DNA of 41,977 nt from Polaromonas sp. (GCA_025363315.1 JANYED010000203.1:1-41977); one strand, 5' to 3'; counted from the first letter of the stretch, positions 28,096 through 39,334 are shown. Made by a program: numbers and translations. Notes: generated by a model from the sequence alone, not told the origin.

Positions 28096-28151
28096 GTCGC
28101 TGAGTTATTTGAACAACTTGCAGAGCGACGTTAAACCAAACTGCTAAAGCG
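28096..28151 (+). ncRNA. SAM-II-like riboswitch upstream of metK
   Basis: GTCGCT(28096-28101)...AGCGAC(28124-28129) P1; GCAG(28120-28123) in the loop can pair with CTGC(28141-28144) as a pseudoknot; conserved-looking ATTTGAAC..CTTGCAG..ACGTTAAA...GCTAAAG. Confidence 0.75.
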
Positions 28152-28207
28152 TTCGCCAAAGCATTCCGCTGGCAACGCGCCCAGCAATTTAAATGGAGTG
28201 TACTGAC

Positions 28208-29392
28208 ATGGCGAACGACTTTTTATTCACCTCTGAATCTGTTTCTGAAGGCCACCCGGACAAGGTCGCCGACCAAATCTCCGATGCCATCCTGGATGCG
28301 ATCTTCAAGCAAGATCCCCTGAGCCGCGTGGCAGCCGAGACGCTGACCAACACTGGCCTCGTTGTGTTGGCAGGTGAGATCACCACCAATGCGCATGTCG
28401 ACTACATCCAGGTTGCACGCGACACCATTAAGCGCATTGGCTACGACAACACCGACTACGGCATTGACTACAAAGGCTGCGCGGTGATGGTTTGCTATGA
28501 CAAGCAGAGCAACGACATCGCCCAGGGCGTTGACCACGCAAGCGACGACCACTTGAACACCGGCGCGGGCGACCAGGGCCTGATGTTTGGCTATGCCTGC
28601 GACGAAACGCCCGAGCTGATGCCCGCGCCGATTTACTACGCCCACCGTCTGGTCGAGCGCCAGGCGCACTTGCGCAAAGACGGCCGCCTGCCGTTTTTGC
28701 GTCCCGACGCGAAAAGCCAGGTGACGATGCGTTACGTAGACGGCAAACCGCACAGCATCGACACCGTGGTGCTGTCAACCCAACACAGCCCGGACCAGAG
28801 CGAGACGATGCACAAAATGAAGGCCTCATTCGTCGAAGCCATCATTGAAGAAATCATCAAACCCGTGCTGCCCAAGCACATGCTGACCGAACACACCAAG
28901 TACCTGATCAACCCGACAGGCCGCTTTGTAATTGGCGGGCCGCAAGGCGATTGCGGTTTGACCGGCCGCAAAATCATTGTCGACACCTACGGCGGTGCCT
29001 GCCCCCACGGAGGCGGCGCCTTCAGCGGCAAAGACCCGAGCAAGGTGGACCGTTCAGCCGCCTACGCTGCCCGTTACGTCGCCAAAAACATTGTGGCCGC
29101 AGGCCTGGCCAAGCAGTGCCAGATTCAGGTGGCGTACGCAATTGGCGTGGCCAAACCGATGAACGTGACGGTCTACACCGAAGGCACCGGCGTGATGAGC
29201 GACGAGAAACTGTCAGCCTTGGTGCAAGAGCACTTTGATTTGCGCCCCAAAGGCATCATTCAAATGCTGGATTTGCTGCGCCCGATTTACGAGAAGACGG
29301 CGGCGTATGGTCACTTCGGCCGCGACGAGCCAGAATTTACCTGGGAGCGGACGGACAAAGCTGCGGCTCTCAAGGCTGCAGCCGGCCTTTAA
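28208..29392 (+). CDS. metK: S-adenosylmethionine synthetase
   Basis: [72 protein letters not shown]. Confidence 0.98.
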   Translation: MANDFLFTSESVSEGHPDKVADQISDAILDAIFKQDPLSRVAAETLTNTGLVVLAGEITTNAHVDYIQVARDTIKRIGYDNTDYGIDYKGCAVMVCYDKQSNDIAQGVDHASDDHLNTGAGDQGLMFGYACDETPELMPAPIYYAHRLVERQAHLRKDGRLPFLRPDAKSQVTMRYVDGKPHSIDTVVLSTQHSPDQSETMHKMKASFVEAIIEEIIKPVLPKHMLTEHTKYLINPTGRFVIGGPQGDCGLTGRKIIVDTYGGACPHGGGAFSGKDPSKVDRSAAYAARYVAKNIVAAGLAKQCQIQVAYAIGVAKPMNVTVYTEGTGVMSDEKLSALVQEHFDLRPKGIIQMLDLLRPIYEKTAAYGHFGRDEPEFTWERTDKAAALKAAAGL

Positions 29393-29667
29393 TCGTCAGG
29401 CAAACCCAGCGTCACCCAGCCATCGCCCAGTTCCAGCCCAACGCTGATCGACCGGGCCATGGCCCAAATGTCGGCTGAAGCAATCGGCCGGTAACTGCAA
29501 ACGATGGCCCTTTACCCCTCGCGGTGCGGTAAGACTGCGGACACAGGTGCGCCGAAAATCCGCGACATGCGGCTTGTAGGCGTGAAGCTCATGCACTTGT
29601 AGGACAGCGCTTTGGTTGCGCTTGATTGCTGCCTGATGTTTTCGATCACTTTAAGTTGCCGCGTATT

Positions 29668-29715
29668 GCTACATTTAGCATAGATGTACACGCCCGTTAT
29701 TATTGGGCTACAGCC
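29668..29715 (+). repeat. 48-nt dispersed repeat, copy 8 (diverged)
   Basis: gctacatttagcatagatgtacacgcccgttattattgggctacagcc. Confidence 0.7.
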
Positions 29716-29919
29716 AGATTCTGCCAAATAAGAGCAGGTATTGAATCAGTCCGGTCAGGCAGCGCCTTGCCCAGCTGTGAGACCGTCCTTGATCTGCGTT
29801 TGTTTCGCCTCAATAACGTTTTGGCACACTAAATTTGAATCTAGTTGGAAAAATGTCGCGCAAGTTCATCGCGGCTCTTGCTGCACCTTTATTCGCCGAG
29901 TCCAAACCAGGAGTTCAAT

Positions 29920-31512
29920 ATGACCATTCGATTCAAGCAAATTGCTAAAGCCTGCCTGCTAGTCGTTGCCGCCGGCAGCGCTATGGCATCTAGCCACCGT
30001 GAAGCGCCCTTTACTGCTGGCAGCCCTAGGGTTGATGGCACTGACTTTTATATGTTTCGCAGTTACGAAGGCGTTGCCGCCAACGGTTCGGGTGGCCGGT
30101 CTGACTACGTGACGCTGCTAGCCAACTGCCAGCCACTGCAGTCCCCGTACGGCGGGCCTAATTACTTTCAGTTGGACCCGAATGCGCTGTATGAAATCCA
30201 CTTGGACAACAATGGTGATGCGGTCGAAGACATCACCTTTCAGTTCCGCTTTAAAAACAACCTCAAATCAATTCCGCTGATGATCGGCTCTGCCAGCGTG
30301 CCGATTCCGCTGGTTCAGGCCGGTGCCGTGGCAAATTTGAACGACGCGAACCTGAATGTCAATGAAACCTATGAGGTCAAAGTTGTACGCGGCGAGCGGC
30401 GCAAAAGCCAAGGCATCCCACTGACCAAAACCGCAGGCGGCAGCGCAACGTTTGAAAAGCCGGTTGACAACATTGGCACCAAAACGATTGCCGACTACCC
30501 AGGCTATGCGGCCAAACACATCCATAACGTGACCATTCCCGGCTGCCCCGCAGGCAAAGATCAGGGCAAGGTGTTTGTTGGCCAGCGCCAGGAAGGCTTT
30601 GCAGTGAACCTGGGCCCGGTGTTTGACCTGGTGAATGCGCCAGCATCATTTTTGCTTGATCCGGCCAACAAGGACGCCGCAGGCATGGGCGGCAAGCACA
30701 TCATTCAAAAGGCCAACATCACAACGCTGGCCATTGAGGTGCACAAAGACTGCTTGACCGCTGGCAGCGAGACTGTAGTTGGCGGATGGACAACAGCCAG
30801 CGTGCGCCAGGGCCGGTTGATTGACGGTAAACCCGGCTCGGGCAACGACAAGGCCGAAAAAGCTGGCGGCGCATGGGCGCAGGTGTCCCGACTGGGCAAT
30901 CCGCTGGTCAACGAGCTGGTGATTGGCTTGCCAGACAAGGACAAGTTCAATGCCTCGCAGCCCAAAGACGACGCGCAGTTTTTGACTTACGTGTCAAACC
31001 CAACGCTGCCTGCTCTGCTAAGCATCGTGCTGGGTGCTGACGTGGCGCCAAAAAATCTGCCGCGAACCGATTTGCTGACCACCTTTTTGACGGGTATCAC
31101 CGGCATCAACAAACCAGCGATGCCCAAACCTTCAGAAATGTTGCGCTTGAACCTGGCGTATGCACCTGCGCCATTTGCCGCGCAAAACCGTTTGGGCGTG
31201 GCGGGCAATGCACTGGCAGGCGGCACGGACAACGCCGGCTTTCCGAATGGCCGCAGGCCAAAAGACGACGTGGTTGACATCGCCCTGGTGGCCACGGTGG
31301 GCGGCTTGTGCATCATCAACGGTGACAACGATGCGCTCAAACTCAATAGCGTACCGGGCGTTCCATCATTGACATCGGCTTGCAAGCCTTCGAGCGTGCC
31401 GTTGGGCGCCTCGTCGGCAAACATTCACGATGCTGTTGACCAGGCCACCGTACCGTTTTTGGCGACCTTTCCGTACCTGAACACGCCAAACGCTGGCTCG
31501 GCCACGTATTAA
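29920..31512 (+). CDS. DUF4331-family secreted protein
   Basis: Signal peptide then SSHREAPFTAGSPRVDGTDFYMFRSYEG; RBS aggag at 29909-29913 before ATG 29920. Confidence 0.88.
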   Translation: MTIRFKQIAKACLLVVAAGSAMASSHREAPFTAGSPRVDGTDFYMFRSYEGVAANGSGGRSDYVTLLANCQPLQSPYGGPNYFQLDPNALYEIHLDNNGDAVEDITFQFRFKNNLKSIPLMIGSASVPIPLVQAGAVANLNDANLNVNETYEVKVVRGERRKSQGIPLTKTAGGSATFEKPVDNIGTKTIADYPGYAAKHIHNVTIPGCPAGKDQGKVFVGQRQEGFAVNLGPVFDLVNAPASFLLDPANKDAAGMGGKHIIQKANITTLAIEVHKDCLTAGSETVVGGWTTASVRQGRLIDGKPGSGNDKAEKAGGAWAQVSRLGNPLVNELVIGLPDKDKFNASQPKDDAQFLTYVSNPTLPALLSIVLGADVAPKNLPRTDLLTTFLTGITGINKPAMPKPSEMLRLNLAYAPAPFAAQNRLGVAGNALAGGTDNAGFPNGRRPKDDVVDIALVATVGGLCIINGDNDALKLNSVPGVPSLTSACKPSSVPLGASSANIHDAVDQATVPFLATFPYLNTPNAGSATY

Positions 31513-31536
31513 GCCAAGCGCCATCAAGGAGTCAAC

Positions 31537-31815
31537 ATGAAGCAGCAATTGAACAAACGTGTTTTAAAGGTCGTTCTGGCGACAGCAATAGCCGTGACGC
31601 TGGTCACGGGTTGCGGCAGCGGCGGTGGTGACGGCGGCGGCAACGGCGGCGGCGGTGGCGGTGGCGGGGTGCAACCCGTCAGCGCGGCACAAAGCGTGGT
31701 GGACTACATCCTCGCGTTGATCAACTCCAGCACCAGCGACTTGGGCGACCCAATAGCGCTGGACGGTGTGACGCTGGCCAACGACGATGCGGCCGAGGCG
31801 ATTCCGTTGAACTGA
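31537..31815 (+). CDS. Small poly-glycine lipoprotein of unknown function
   Basis: MKQQLNKRVLKVVLATAIAVTLVTGCGSGGGDGGGNGGGGGGGGVQPVSAAQSVVDYILALINSS; lipobox (VTGC), 25 nt after the DUF4331 gene. Confidence 0.75.
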   Translation: MKQQLNKRVLKVVLATAIAVTLVTGCGSGGGDGGGNGGGGGGGGVQPVSAAQSVVDYILALINSSTSDLGDPIALDGVTLANDDAAEAIPLN

Positions 31816-31858
31816 CGATGGTAGGACGCGCACCGAGCGCGTCTTAAGCCGACAAGTG

Positions 31859-31900
31859 AACCCATCTGGTGGCCACAAGCTGCTGCCAGATGGGTTTTTT
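31859..31900 (+). terminator. Rho-independent terminator after the DUF4331/lipoprotein pair
   Basis: AACCCATCTGG...CCAGATGGGTTTTTT hairpin. Confidence 0.85.
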
Positions 31901-31948
31901 GCTATTAGTTTATGAGCTGCTTGCGCCTGAACCTATTAGGCCTGCACT
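31901..31948 (+). repeat. 48-nt dispersed repeat, copy 9
   Basis: gctattagtttatgagctgcttgcgcctgaacctattaggcctgcact. Confidence 0.8.
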
Positions 31949-31977
31949 GCATTGTTCTTTTCAACCAGCGTACTGGG

Positions 31978-32379
31978 CTATTTGTTCAAGTAATCCAGCG
32001 TCACTTTGCCGACTGTTGCCGCAACACCGCTGACCAGCGTGCCCCAGGCCATGTCGATAAACGTCAGGCCCAGTGGCCAGTCCTTGACCACCGCCAGATT
32101 GGTCAGATCGTAGGTTGAATAGGCAAACAAGCCGAACAGCGCGCCCATCAAAGCCGCCTTCCACACCGGGCTGTCAGCCTGCGGCAGCACCGCAAAAATC
32201 AGCAAACCCACCGGAAACATCAAATAAAAAGCCGCTGCAGCCCACAGGTTGGGGTTGGGGCTAAGCAGTGGCCCCATGGCGTTGGCGTAAGTTGATTTGG
32301 CAATTACGCCGAGCCACAGCATGTCAATCACGAACATAGTCAAAAAACTGGCGAGGTAAATTCCGGCATATTTCATCTT
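31978..32379 (-). CDS. DUF2177-family membrane protein
   Basis: MKYAGIYLASFLTMFVIDMLWLGVIAKSTYANAMGPLL...AAFYLMFPVGLLIFAV; four-TM layout. MRQDHKMKYAG extends to 32394. Confidence 0.85.
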   Translation of the reverse strand, partial: KMKYAGIYLASFLTMFVIDMLWLGVIAKSTYANAMGPLLSPNPNLWAAAAFYLMFPVGLLIFAVLPQADSPVWKAALMGALFGLFAYSTYDLTNLAVVKDWPLGLTFIDMAWGTLVSGVAATVGKVTLDYLNK

Positions 32380-32485
32380 GTGGTCCTGTCGCAAATAATC
32401 AAAGTGAATGGTTGATACCCAACCAATTTTGATTCAAATCACAAAAGGCAAGTTGTAAGAATATTTCCCCTTTTGACGGCCAAGA

Positions 32486-32513
32486 CTTGAAAATGCCACA
32501 ATTCGCCCCTATC
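32486..32513 (+). promoter_or_regulatory. Sigma32-like heat-shock promoter of groSL
   Basis: CTTGAAA - 13 nt - CCCCTATC, close to consensus CTTGAAA-N(11-16)-CCCCATnT. Confidence 0.65.
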
Positions 32514-32514
32514 A

Positions 32515-32541
32515 TTAGCACTCGACAGTATTGAGTGCTAA
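32515..32541. promoter_or_regulatory. CIRCE element (HrcA operator)
   Basis: Perfect TTAGCACTC-N9-GAGTGCTAA. Confidence 0.97.
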
Positions 32542-32630
32542 CAACGCGCTCAAGTCGCATGTTCGCTGGCGCCGGCTGCCATCAGGCGGTGCCTTTGATT
32601 AAAAACCACTGTTTTATAACTGGAGAACCC

Positions 32631-32921
32631 ATGAAACTTCGCCCTCTGCACGACCGCGTGATCGTCAAACGCGTGGAAAACGAAACCAAAACCGCTTCTG
32701 GCATCGTCATTCCTGACTCAGCTGCTGAAAAGCCTGATCAGGGCGAAATTTTGGCCGTTGGCCCCGGTAAGAAAAACGACAAAGGCGAAGTTCAGCCTGT
32801 TGGCGTCAAAGTCGGTGACCGCGTTTTGTTCGGCAAATACAGCGGCCAAACGGTCAAAGTTGACGGCGACGAGTTGCTGGTCATGAAAGAGGAAGACCTT
32901 TTCGCCGTTGTTGAGAAGTAA
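32631..32921 (+). CDS. groS: Co-chaperonin GroES
   Basis: [48 protein letters not shown]. Confidence 0.98.
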   Translation: MKLRPLHDRVIVKRVENETKTASGIVIPDSAAEKPDQGEILAVGPGKKNDKGEVQPVGVKVGDRVLFGKYSGQTVKVDGDELLVMKEEDLFAVVEK

Positions 32922-32926
32922 TTCTT

Positions 32927-32975
32927 CACTATTTATTTAATAGCTGCTCGCGCCCGTATTTATTGGGCTGCAGGC
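32927..32975 (+). repeat. 48-nt dispersed repeat, copy 10, between groS and groL
   Basis: cactatttatttaatagctgctcgcgcccgtatttattgggctgcaggc. Confidence 0.9.
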
Positions 32976-32983
32976 ACTTTTAA

Positions 32984-34666
<1,683 letters not shown>

Positions 34667-34726
34667 TGCCAACCTGAATTAGTTCTTTGCACCAGCTTAT
34701 GCACGGTGTAAGTACTTGAACAGCCA

Positions 34727-34758
34727 AACCCGCAGTGCGAAAGCCTGCGGGTTTTTTA
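34727..34758 (+). terminator. Rho-independent terminator after groL
   Basis: AACCCGCA-gtgcgaaagcc-TGCGGGTTTTTT. Confidence 0.85.
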
Positions 34759-34771
34759 ATTAGGAAAGACC

Positions 34772-36136
34772 GTGACCTTAAATGAAATAACAGATACAGC
34801 GAAGTCAATTCAAAACAAATGGACCTCGAACATTATGGGCCAGCGCCCAGGTGAACAGCCACAGTTGCAGTCGCATCTTGGAAGTGCAGCCACTTATCAA
34901 TCTGTCAGTGATGAATTGACCCGTTGGGTGTTCGTGCTGTCCAAGCTTTCGAAGATGCCCAGGGTGTCACAAACTATTTCGAAACAACTGTTGGTGCCGC
35001 TTGGCGCAAGTCTGCAGTCGGTGAGTAAAGCCCTTGACTACGCAGGCAACGGTGTGGAGTGGATATGTACCGAACGAGGTTTTGCTACGCAGTATGCATT
35101 GGTAATATATTTCATACGAGCCTTGTCATTTGATTCGGCTCGTGAGGCGACAGAAATAACAGACGCTGCAAAAGACCGTATCTCTCACGACGTTAACGCA
35201 ATTCAAGACGCAACTGCAAACGCAAAACTATTCTGTAACGGCTGGTCAGACCTAAATACCAAAATTTCAGCAATTGAAAAAGCGGAAGAATCGGCTAGTG
35301 CAACTCTAACGGCGGTCAGTGCAGCGGCAGCAAAAGCTGTCGGGGACATTTCTGCGGAACAGAAAAGCGTAGTCGACGCGGCGGCGACCAAAAACGGCGA
35401 AATTACCGACTCCATGGAGGACTTCAACACCAAGGTAAAAGCAGCAAAGGACGTGCTCGCAGACGTTCAAAAACTGCACGATGAAGCGCAAAAAATTCGT
35501 GGCGAAACACAGTCGACTGCGGCTAAGTCTAAGACAGACTTAGACAACTCAGCTGCGGCACTTAGCGGTGCCATTGAAAAGCAAGAACTCACGCAAAAAA
35601 GACTCACAAAAGCTCTACAAAACGCCCAAATGGAAGGTCTGGCTGGGTCATTTACGCGAATGAAGGAAGACACACAAAAGGTTATAAAGAGTGAACAGAT
35701 ACGGTTTGAAATAGCTCTTTTTTACCTCACAGTAATAGCATTGTCCGGCGTCGCCATTGAAGGCTATTTGGGTTTTCCAAAAACGACATTGGAAGAGTTT
35801 GGGATTCGCATGCTAAAAATGCTGTCGTTAGCTGCGCCAGGCATTTGGATCGCTTGGGTAACATCAAAAAAACTGAACGCGTTAAACCGAGTTTTTAGCG
35901 ATTACGAATACAAATCGGCCTCAGCTTTAGCTTACGAAAGCTACCGCCAAACAGTATCTGAAGCGGGCAGTGACGAACTTAAGCAGCAACTGCTCGCGTT
36001 CGCCATACGTTCGTTTGGCGAGAACCCAACCCATTATTACGAGTCAGCAAAAAATGATGCTGCCACGCCACTTGAATCGTTCCTAGAAAAGTTGCCTTTT
36101 TTAAGCAAAAGTAGACCCGATTCAACAAAAGGCTAA
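34772..36136 (+). CDS. Uncharacterised coiled-coil protein with two predicted TM helices
   Basis: Long Ala/Lys/Glu-rich helical region, then IALFYLTVIALSGVAIEGYL and MLSLAAPGIWIAWVT, then a charged C-terminal domain; intact 454-aa ORF, AT-richer than its neighbours. Confidence 0.7.
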   Translation: MTLNEITDTAKSIQNKWTSNIMGQRPGEQPQLQSHLGSAATYQSVSDELTRWVFVLSKLSKMPRVSQTISKQLLVPLGASLQSVSKALDYAGNGVEWICTERGFATQYALVIYFIRALSFDSAREATEITDAAKDRISHDVNAIQDATANAKLFCNGWSDLNTKISAIEKAEESASATLTAVSAAAAKAVGDISAEQKSVVDAAATKNGEITDSMEDFNTKVKAAKDVLADVQKLHDEAQKIRGETQSTAAKSKTDLDNSAAALSGAIEKQELTQKRLTKALQNAQMEGLAGSFTRMKEDTQKVIKSEQIRFEIALFYLTVIALSGVAIEGYLGFPKTTLEEFGIRMLKMLSLAAPGIWIAWVTSKKLNALNRVFSDYEYKSASALAYESYRQTVSEAGSDELKQQLLAFAIRSFGENPTHYYESAKNDAATPLESFLEKLPFLSKSRPDSTKG

Positions 36137-36204
36137 CCTTCAGAAAATCAGAGCGCTTTTGGTTAGTGACCAGTAAACTCGGGCAATCGTTAGGAAAGCA
36201 AGAC

Positions 36205-36411
36205 ATGTCAAATCAATATATCACCCGAGACCCCAAACTGATGAGCGGTACACCCTGCTTTTCTGGTACGCGTGTCCCAGTTAAGTCGTTGTTTGATTAT
36301 CTTGAAGCAGGTGACAGCTTGGACGAGTTTCTAGACCAGTTCCCCACAGTGACGCGCGACATGGCCGTCAATGTGCTGGAAGCGAGCAAGCAGGCATTGC
36401 TGGCGGCCTGA
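36205..36411 (+). CDS. DUF433-family antitoxin-like protein
   Basis: YITRDPKLMSGTPCFSGTRVPVKSLFDYLEAGDSLDEFLDQFPTVTRDMAVNVLE. Confidence 0.88.
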   Translation: MSNQYITRDPKLMSGTPCFSGTRVPVKSLFDYLEAGDSLDEFLDQFPTVTRDMAVNVLEASKQALLAA

Positions 36412-36416
36412 ACGCC

Positions 36417-36746
36417 ATGCGTATTCTTCTCGACGAGTCAGTTCCTCGTGCGCTCGGTTTTCTGATTCTGGGGCACTTTGTGCGCACCGCTCAAACAGCC
36501 GGATTTGCAGGGCTTTTCAACGGTGAATTGCTCGCTGCCATGAAGTTGGCTGAATACGATGCGCTCATCACTTTTGACCAAAACCTCCCCTACCAGCAGA
36601 ACAACAACTTACCTGTTGCCATACTTGTTTTGGTTGCCCCCAATAATCGGGTCGAGACAGCGCTGAAGTTTGCGCCGCTCATCCTGGACGCACTAGTTAA
36701 TTTGAATTTGGGCCAACTTTTAAAGCTAGGACTAACCACAGATTGA
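36417..36746 (+). CDS. DUF5615-type PIN-like toxin
   Basis: MRILLDESVPRALGFLILGHFVRTAQTAGFAGLFNGELLAAMKLAEYDALITFDQNLPYQQN; directly after a DUF433 gene. Confidence 0.85.
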   Translation: MRILLDESVPRALGFLILGHFVRTAQTAGFAGLFNGELLAAMKLAEYDALITFDQNLPYQQNNNLPVAILVLVAPNNRVETALKFAPLILDALVNLNLGQLLKLGLTTD

Positions 36747-36757
36747 ACGCCGATCAG

Positions 36758-38335
36758 CTACCGCCGACCTGGACCCAGGCGTTGCAACAGTCCAGCAGTT
36801 GAAGCGTCGAGCCCAGCCGCATCACCGCTGTGCAAACGCGGCTCAATGTCTTGTGCCAGCACCTTGCCCAGCTCCACGCCCCATTGGTCAAAGCTGTTGA
36901 TGCCCCAGATGCTGCCGCTGACGAAGACGCGGTGTTCTTGCAGCGCCAGCAGCGCGCCCATGCTAGCCGGGGTCAGTTCGTCCAACAAGAAAAAGGTGCT
37001 GGGCCGGTTGCCAGGAAAGTTTTTGTGGCCACCCGCATCGGATCTGCCCACCATCAAAGCCTGGGCTTGTGCCAGCACATTGGCCAGCAGCTTACTGTTG
37101 TGTCCGGGCAGAGCATGGGCTGGTGTTTTGACGGCGATAAATTCAACTGGTACTACCGATGTGCCCTGGTGCAGCAGTTGAAAATACGCATGCTGGCCGT
37201 TGGTGCCTGGCTCGCCCCACAGCACGGGTGCAGTGTCAAAGGGCAGCGCCTGGCCTTGTACATCCACGCGCTTGCCGTTGCTTTCCATCTCCAGTTGCTG
37301 CAGGTACGCAGGCAGGCGGCGCAACGCGTGGCTGTAAGGCGCAATGCTGCGGCTCGCAAAGCCGTGAAAGTTGCGGTACCACACGTCCATCAGGCCCAGG
37401 CGCACGGGCAGGTTTTGCGCCAGTGGTGCACGGCGAAAGTGTTCGTCCATGGCGTGGGCGCCTGCCAAAAATTCACGAAAGCCCTGGCTACCTATCGCAA
37501 TGGCGATGGGCAAACCAATGGCAGACCACAGCGAATAACGGCCACCCACCCAGTCCCAAAAGCCAAAGGTGGTGGTGATGCCGAACGCATTGGCAGCTGC
37601 CACGTTGGTCGTCAGCGCAGCAAAGTGGTCTTGCGTGCTGCCGCCGCCGTTGGCTACAAACCAGTCACGCGCCGACTGCGCGTTTGTCATTGTCTCCACC
37701 GTGGTGAAGGTTTTGGAGGCGATCAAAAACAGCGTGCTTTCAGGCTTGCACTGCGCCAGCACATCGGCCAGATGCTGCCCGTCAACGTTGGATACGAAAT
37801 GAAACCGCCGGGATTTTTCAGCAAAGGCATCAAGTGCCAGCACCGCCATTTGCGGCCCCAGGTCAGACCCGCCGATGCCGATGTTGACGATGTCTGTGAT
37901 GTCGCTGTTTGCCCTGACCTGGGTTGCAAAGGCCAGCATCGCGTTTAAAGTGGCCTCAACTTCGGCCTGTTTGTCTGCTATTTTATCGATAGCTGCTTGC
38001 GCCGGTATATATTGGCCTGCAGGCGGATTTCGGAGTAGAAAATGCAGTGCTGGGCGGTTTTCAGTGGTGTTCACGGCCTCGCCTGCAAACATCGCGTCGC
38101 GGTGCTGCTCAACTCCGCATTGCCGGGCCAGGTCAAACAGCAGCGCCTGTGTTGCCTTATCCAACAGGTTCTTTGACAGGTCCGCAAAAACGTATGGCGC
38201 GTGCTGGCTAAAGTCGGCAAAACGCTGTACATCCGCTGCAAAGGCATCACGCAGGTCCAAAGTTTTACCAGTCGATTCAAACTGCGATTGCAGCAAAGGC
38301 CAAGCCGCGGTGCGGTCGCATCTTGTACGCATCAC
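36758..38335 (-). CDS. pgi: Glucose-6-phosphate isomerase
   Basis: [65 protein letters not shown]. Confidence 0.97.
   Translation of the reverse strand: MMRTRCDRTAAWPLLQSQFESTGKTLDLRDAFAADVQRFADFSQHAPYVFADLSKNLLDKATQALLFDLARQCGVEQHRDAMFAGEAVNTTENRPALHFLLRNPPAGQYIPAQAAIDKIADKQAEVEATLNAMLAFATQVRANSDITDIVNIGIGGSDLGPQMAVLALDAFAEKSRRFHFVSNVDGQHLADVLAQCKPESTLFLIASKTFTTVETMTNAQSARDWFVANGGGSTQDHFAALTTNVAAANAFGITTTFGFWDWVGGRYSLWSAIGLPIAIAIGSQGFREFLAGAHAMDEHFRRAPLAQNLPVRLGLMDVWYRNFHGFASRSIAPYSHALRRLPAYLQQLEMESNGKRVDVQGQALPFDTAPVLWGEPGTNGQHAYFQLLHQGTSVVPVEFIAVKTPAHALPGHNSKLLANVLAQAQALMVGRSDAGGHKNFPGNRPSTFFLLDELTPASMGALLALQEHRVFVSGSIWGINSFDQWGVELGKVLAQDIEPRLHSGDAAGLDASTAGLLQRLGPGRR
37977..38024 (+). repeat. 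48-nt dispersed repeat, copy 11, inside pgi and read in frame
   Basis: gctattttatcgatagctgcttgcgccggtatatattggcctgcaggc; on the pgi strand it encodes [16 protein letters not shown]. Confidence 0.85.
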
Positions 38336-39279
38336 AGCGCCTCCATCAGTTGCTCAAGTTTGATGGCATCCGTGACAAATCCGCGGATGCCTTCAGCCAG
38401 CTTTTCAGTGGCCATCGCATCCTGGTTCAGCGCAAACCTGAAGCCCGCTTCATCAAAATTGACCGCTGGCAAATCAAGCGCTTTGGCGGCATTGGTATTC
38501 AATGCCTGAGTAAGCGGTGCGTCGCTGGCGGCCAGTTGCGCGAGGAGTTCAGGACTGATGGTGAGCAAGTCGCAGCCCGCCAGCGCGGTGATTTGCCGAA
38601 CATTTCGAAAGCTCGCGCCCATGATCTCGGTGGCGATACCGAAGTGTTTGAAATAGCGGTAAATATCACGCACCGACTGAACACCAGGATCGTTTGCACC
38701 GGTGTTGTCAGCTTCAACCCAGGCCGCGCCGCAGGCTTTTTTATGCCAGTCATAAATGCGGCCCACAAACGGGGAAATAAGCTGCACTTTGGCTTGCCCG
38801 CAAGCCACAGCCTGGCAAAAGGCAAACAGCAGCGTCAAGTTGGTGTGAATGCCGCGTTGCTCCAGCTTTTCAGCCGCTTGTATGCCCTCCCAAGTGGCTG
38901 CAACCTTGATCAACACGCGGTCAACCGGTATGCCTTCTGCCTGGTACAGCGCAATGATGCGTTCACCCCGCGTAAAGGTGGCGTTTGCGTCAAAGCTCAG
39001 CCGCGCATCAACTTCTGTCGACACGCGGCCTGGCACGATTGCCAGAATTTCGCAGCCAAAACGCACCAGCAGCCGGTCCATGACTTCATCTAGAGCGCGG
39101 CCCTTGAACTTGGCTACAACGCCCGTCATTAACGGCTGATAGTCCGCCTTCTGCACCGCTTTCAAAATCAACGACGGGTTAGTGGTTGCATCTTGTGGCT
39201 TGAACTGCGCCAGCTGCTTGAAGTCGCCCGTATCAGCAACAACGGTGGTGAACTGCTTAAGTGCCTGGAGTTGGTTCAT
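38332..39279 (-). CDS. tal: Transaldolase
   Basis: [87 protein letters not shown]. Confidence 0.97.
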   Translation of the reverse strand: MNQLQALKQFTTVVADTGDFKQLAQFKPQDATTNPSLILKAVQKADYQPLMTGVVAKFKGRALDEVMDRLLVRFGCEILAIVPGRVSTEVDARLSFDANATFTRGERIIALYQAEGIPVDRVLIKVAATWEGIQAAEKLEQRGIHTNLTLLFAFCQAVACGQAKVQLISPFVGRIYDWHKKACGAAWVEADNTGANDPGVQSVRDIYRYFKHFGIATEIMGASFRNVRQITALAGCDLLTISPELLAQLAASDAPLTQALNTNAAKALDLPAVNFDEAGFRFALNQDAMATEKLAEGIRGFVTDAIKLEQLMEAL

Positions 39280-39334
39280 GAGAAATTTGAGGCTTTTGAA
39301 AGTGTTTCTGAGTTACCATTATGCCAACTGAGCA

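Noticed and set aside
31622-31670. GGC/GGT-rich tract in the small lipoprotein as a phase-variable repeat
   Set aside because: Mixed codons (GGC, GGT, AAC, GAC) and not a uniform tandem tract; better explained as a Gly tether after the lipobox.
36830-37948. 372-aa plus-strand ORF antisense to pgi
   Set aside because: Lies entirely opposite a clear pgi gene; composition (Arg/His/Gln-rich, no recognisable domain) is typical of shadow ORFs caused by GC-biased codons.
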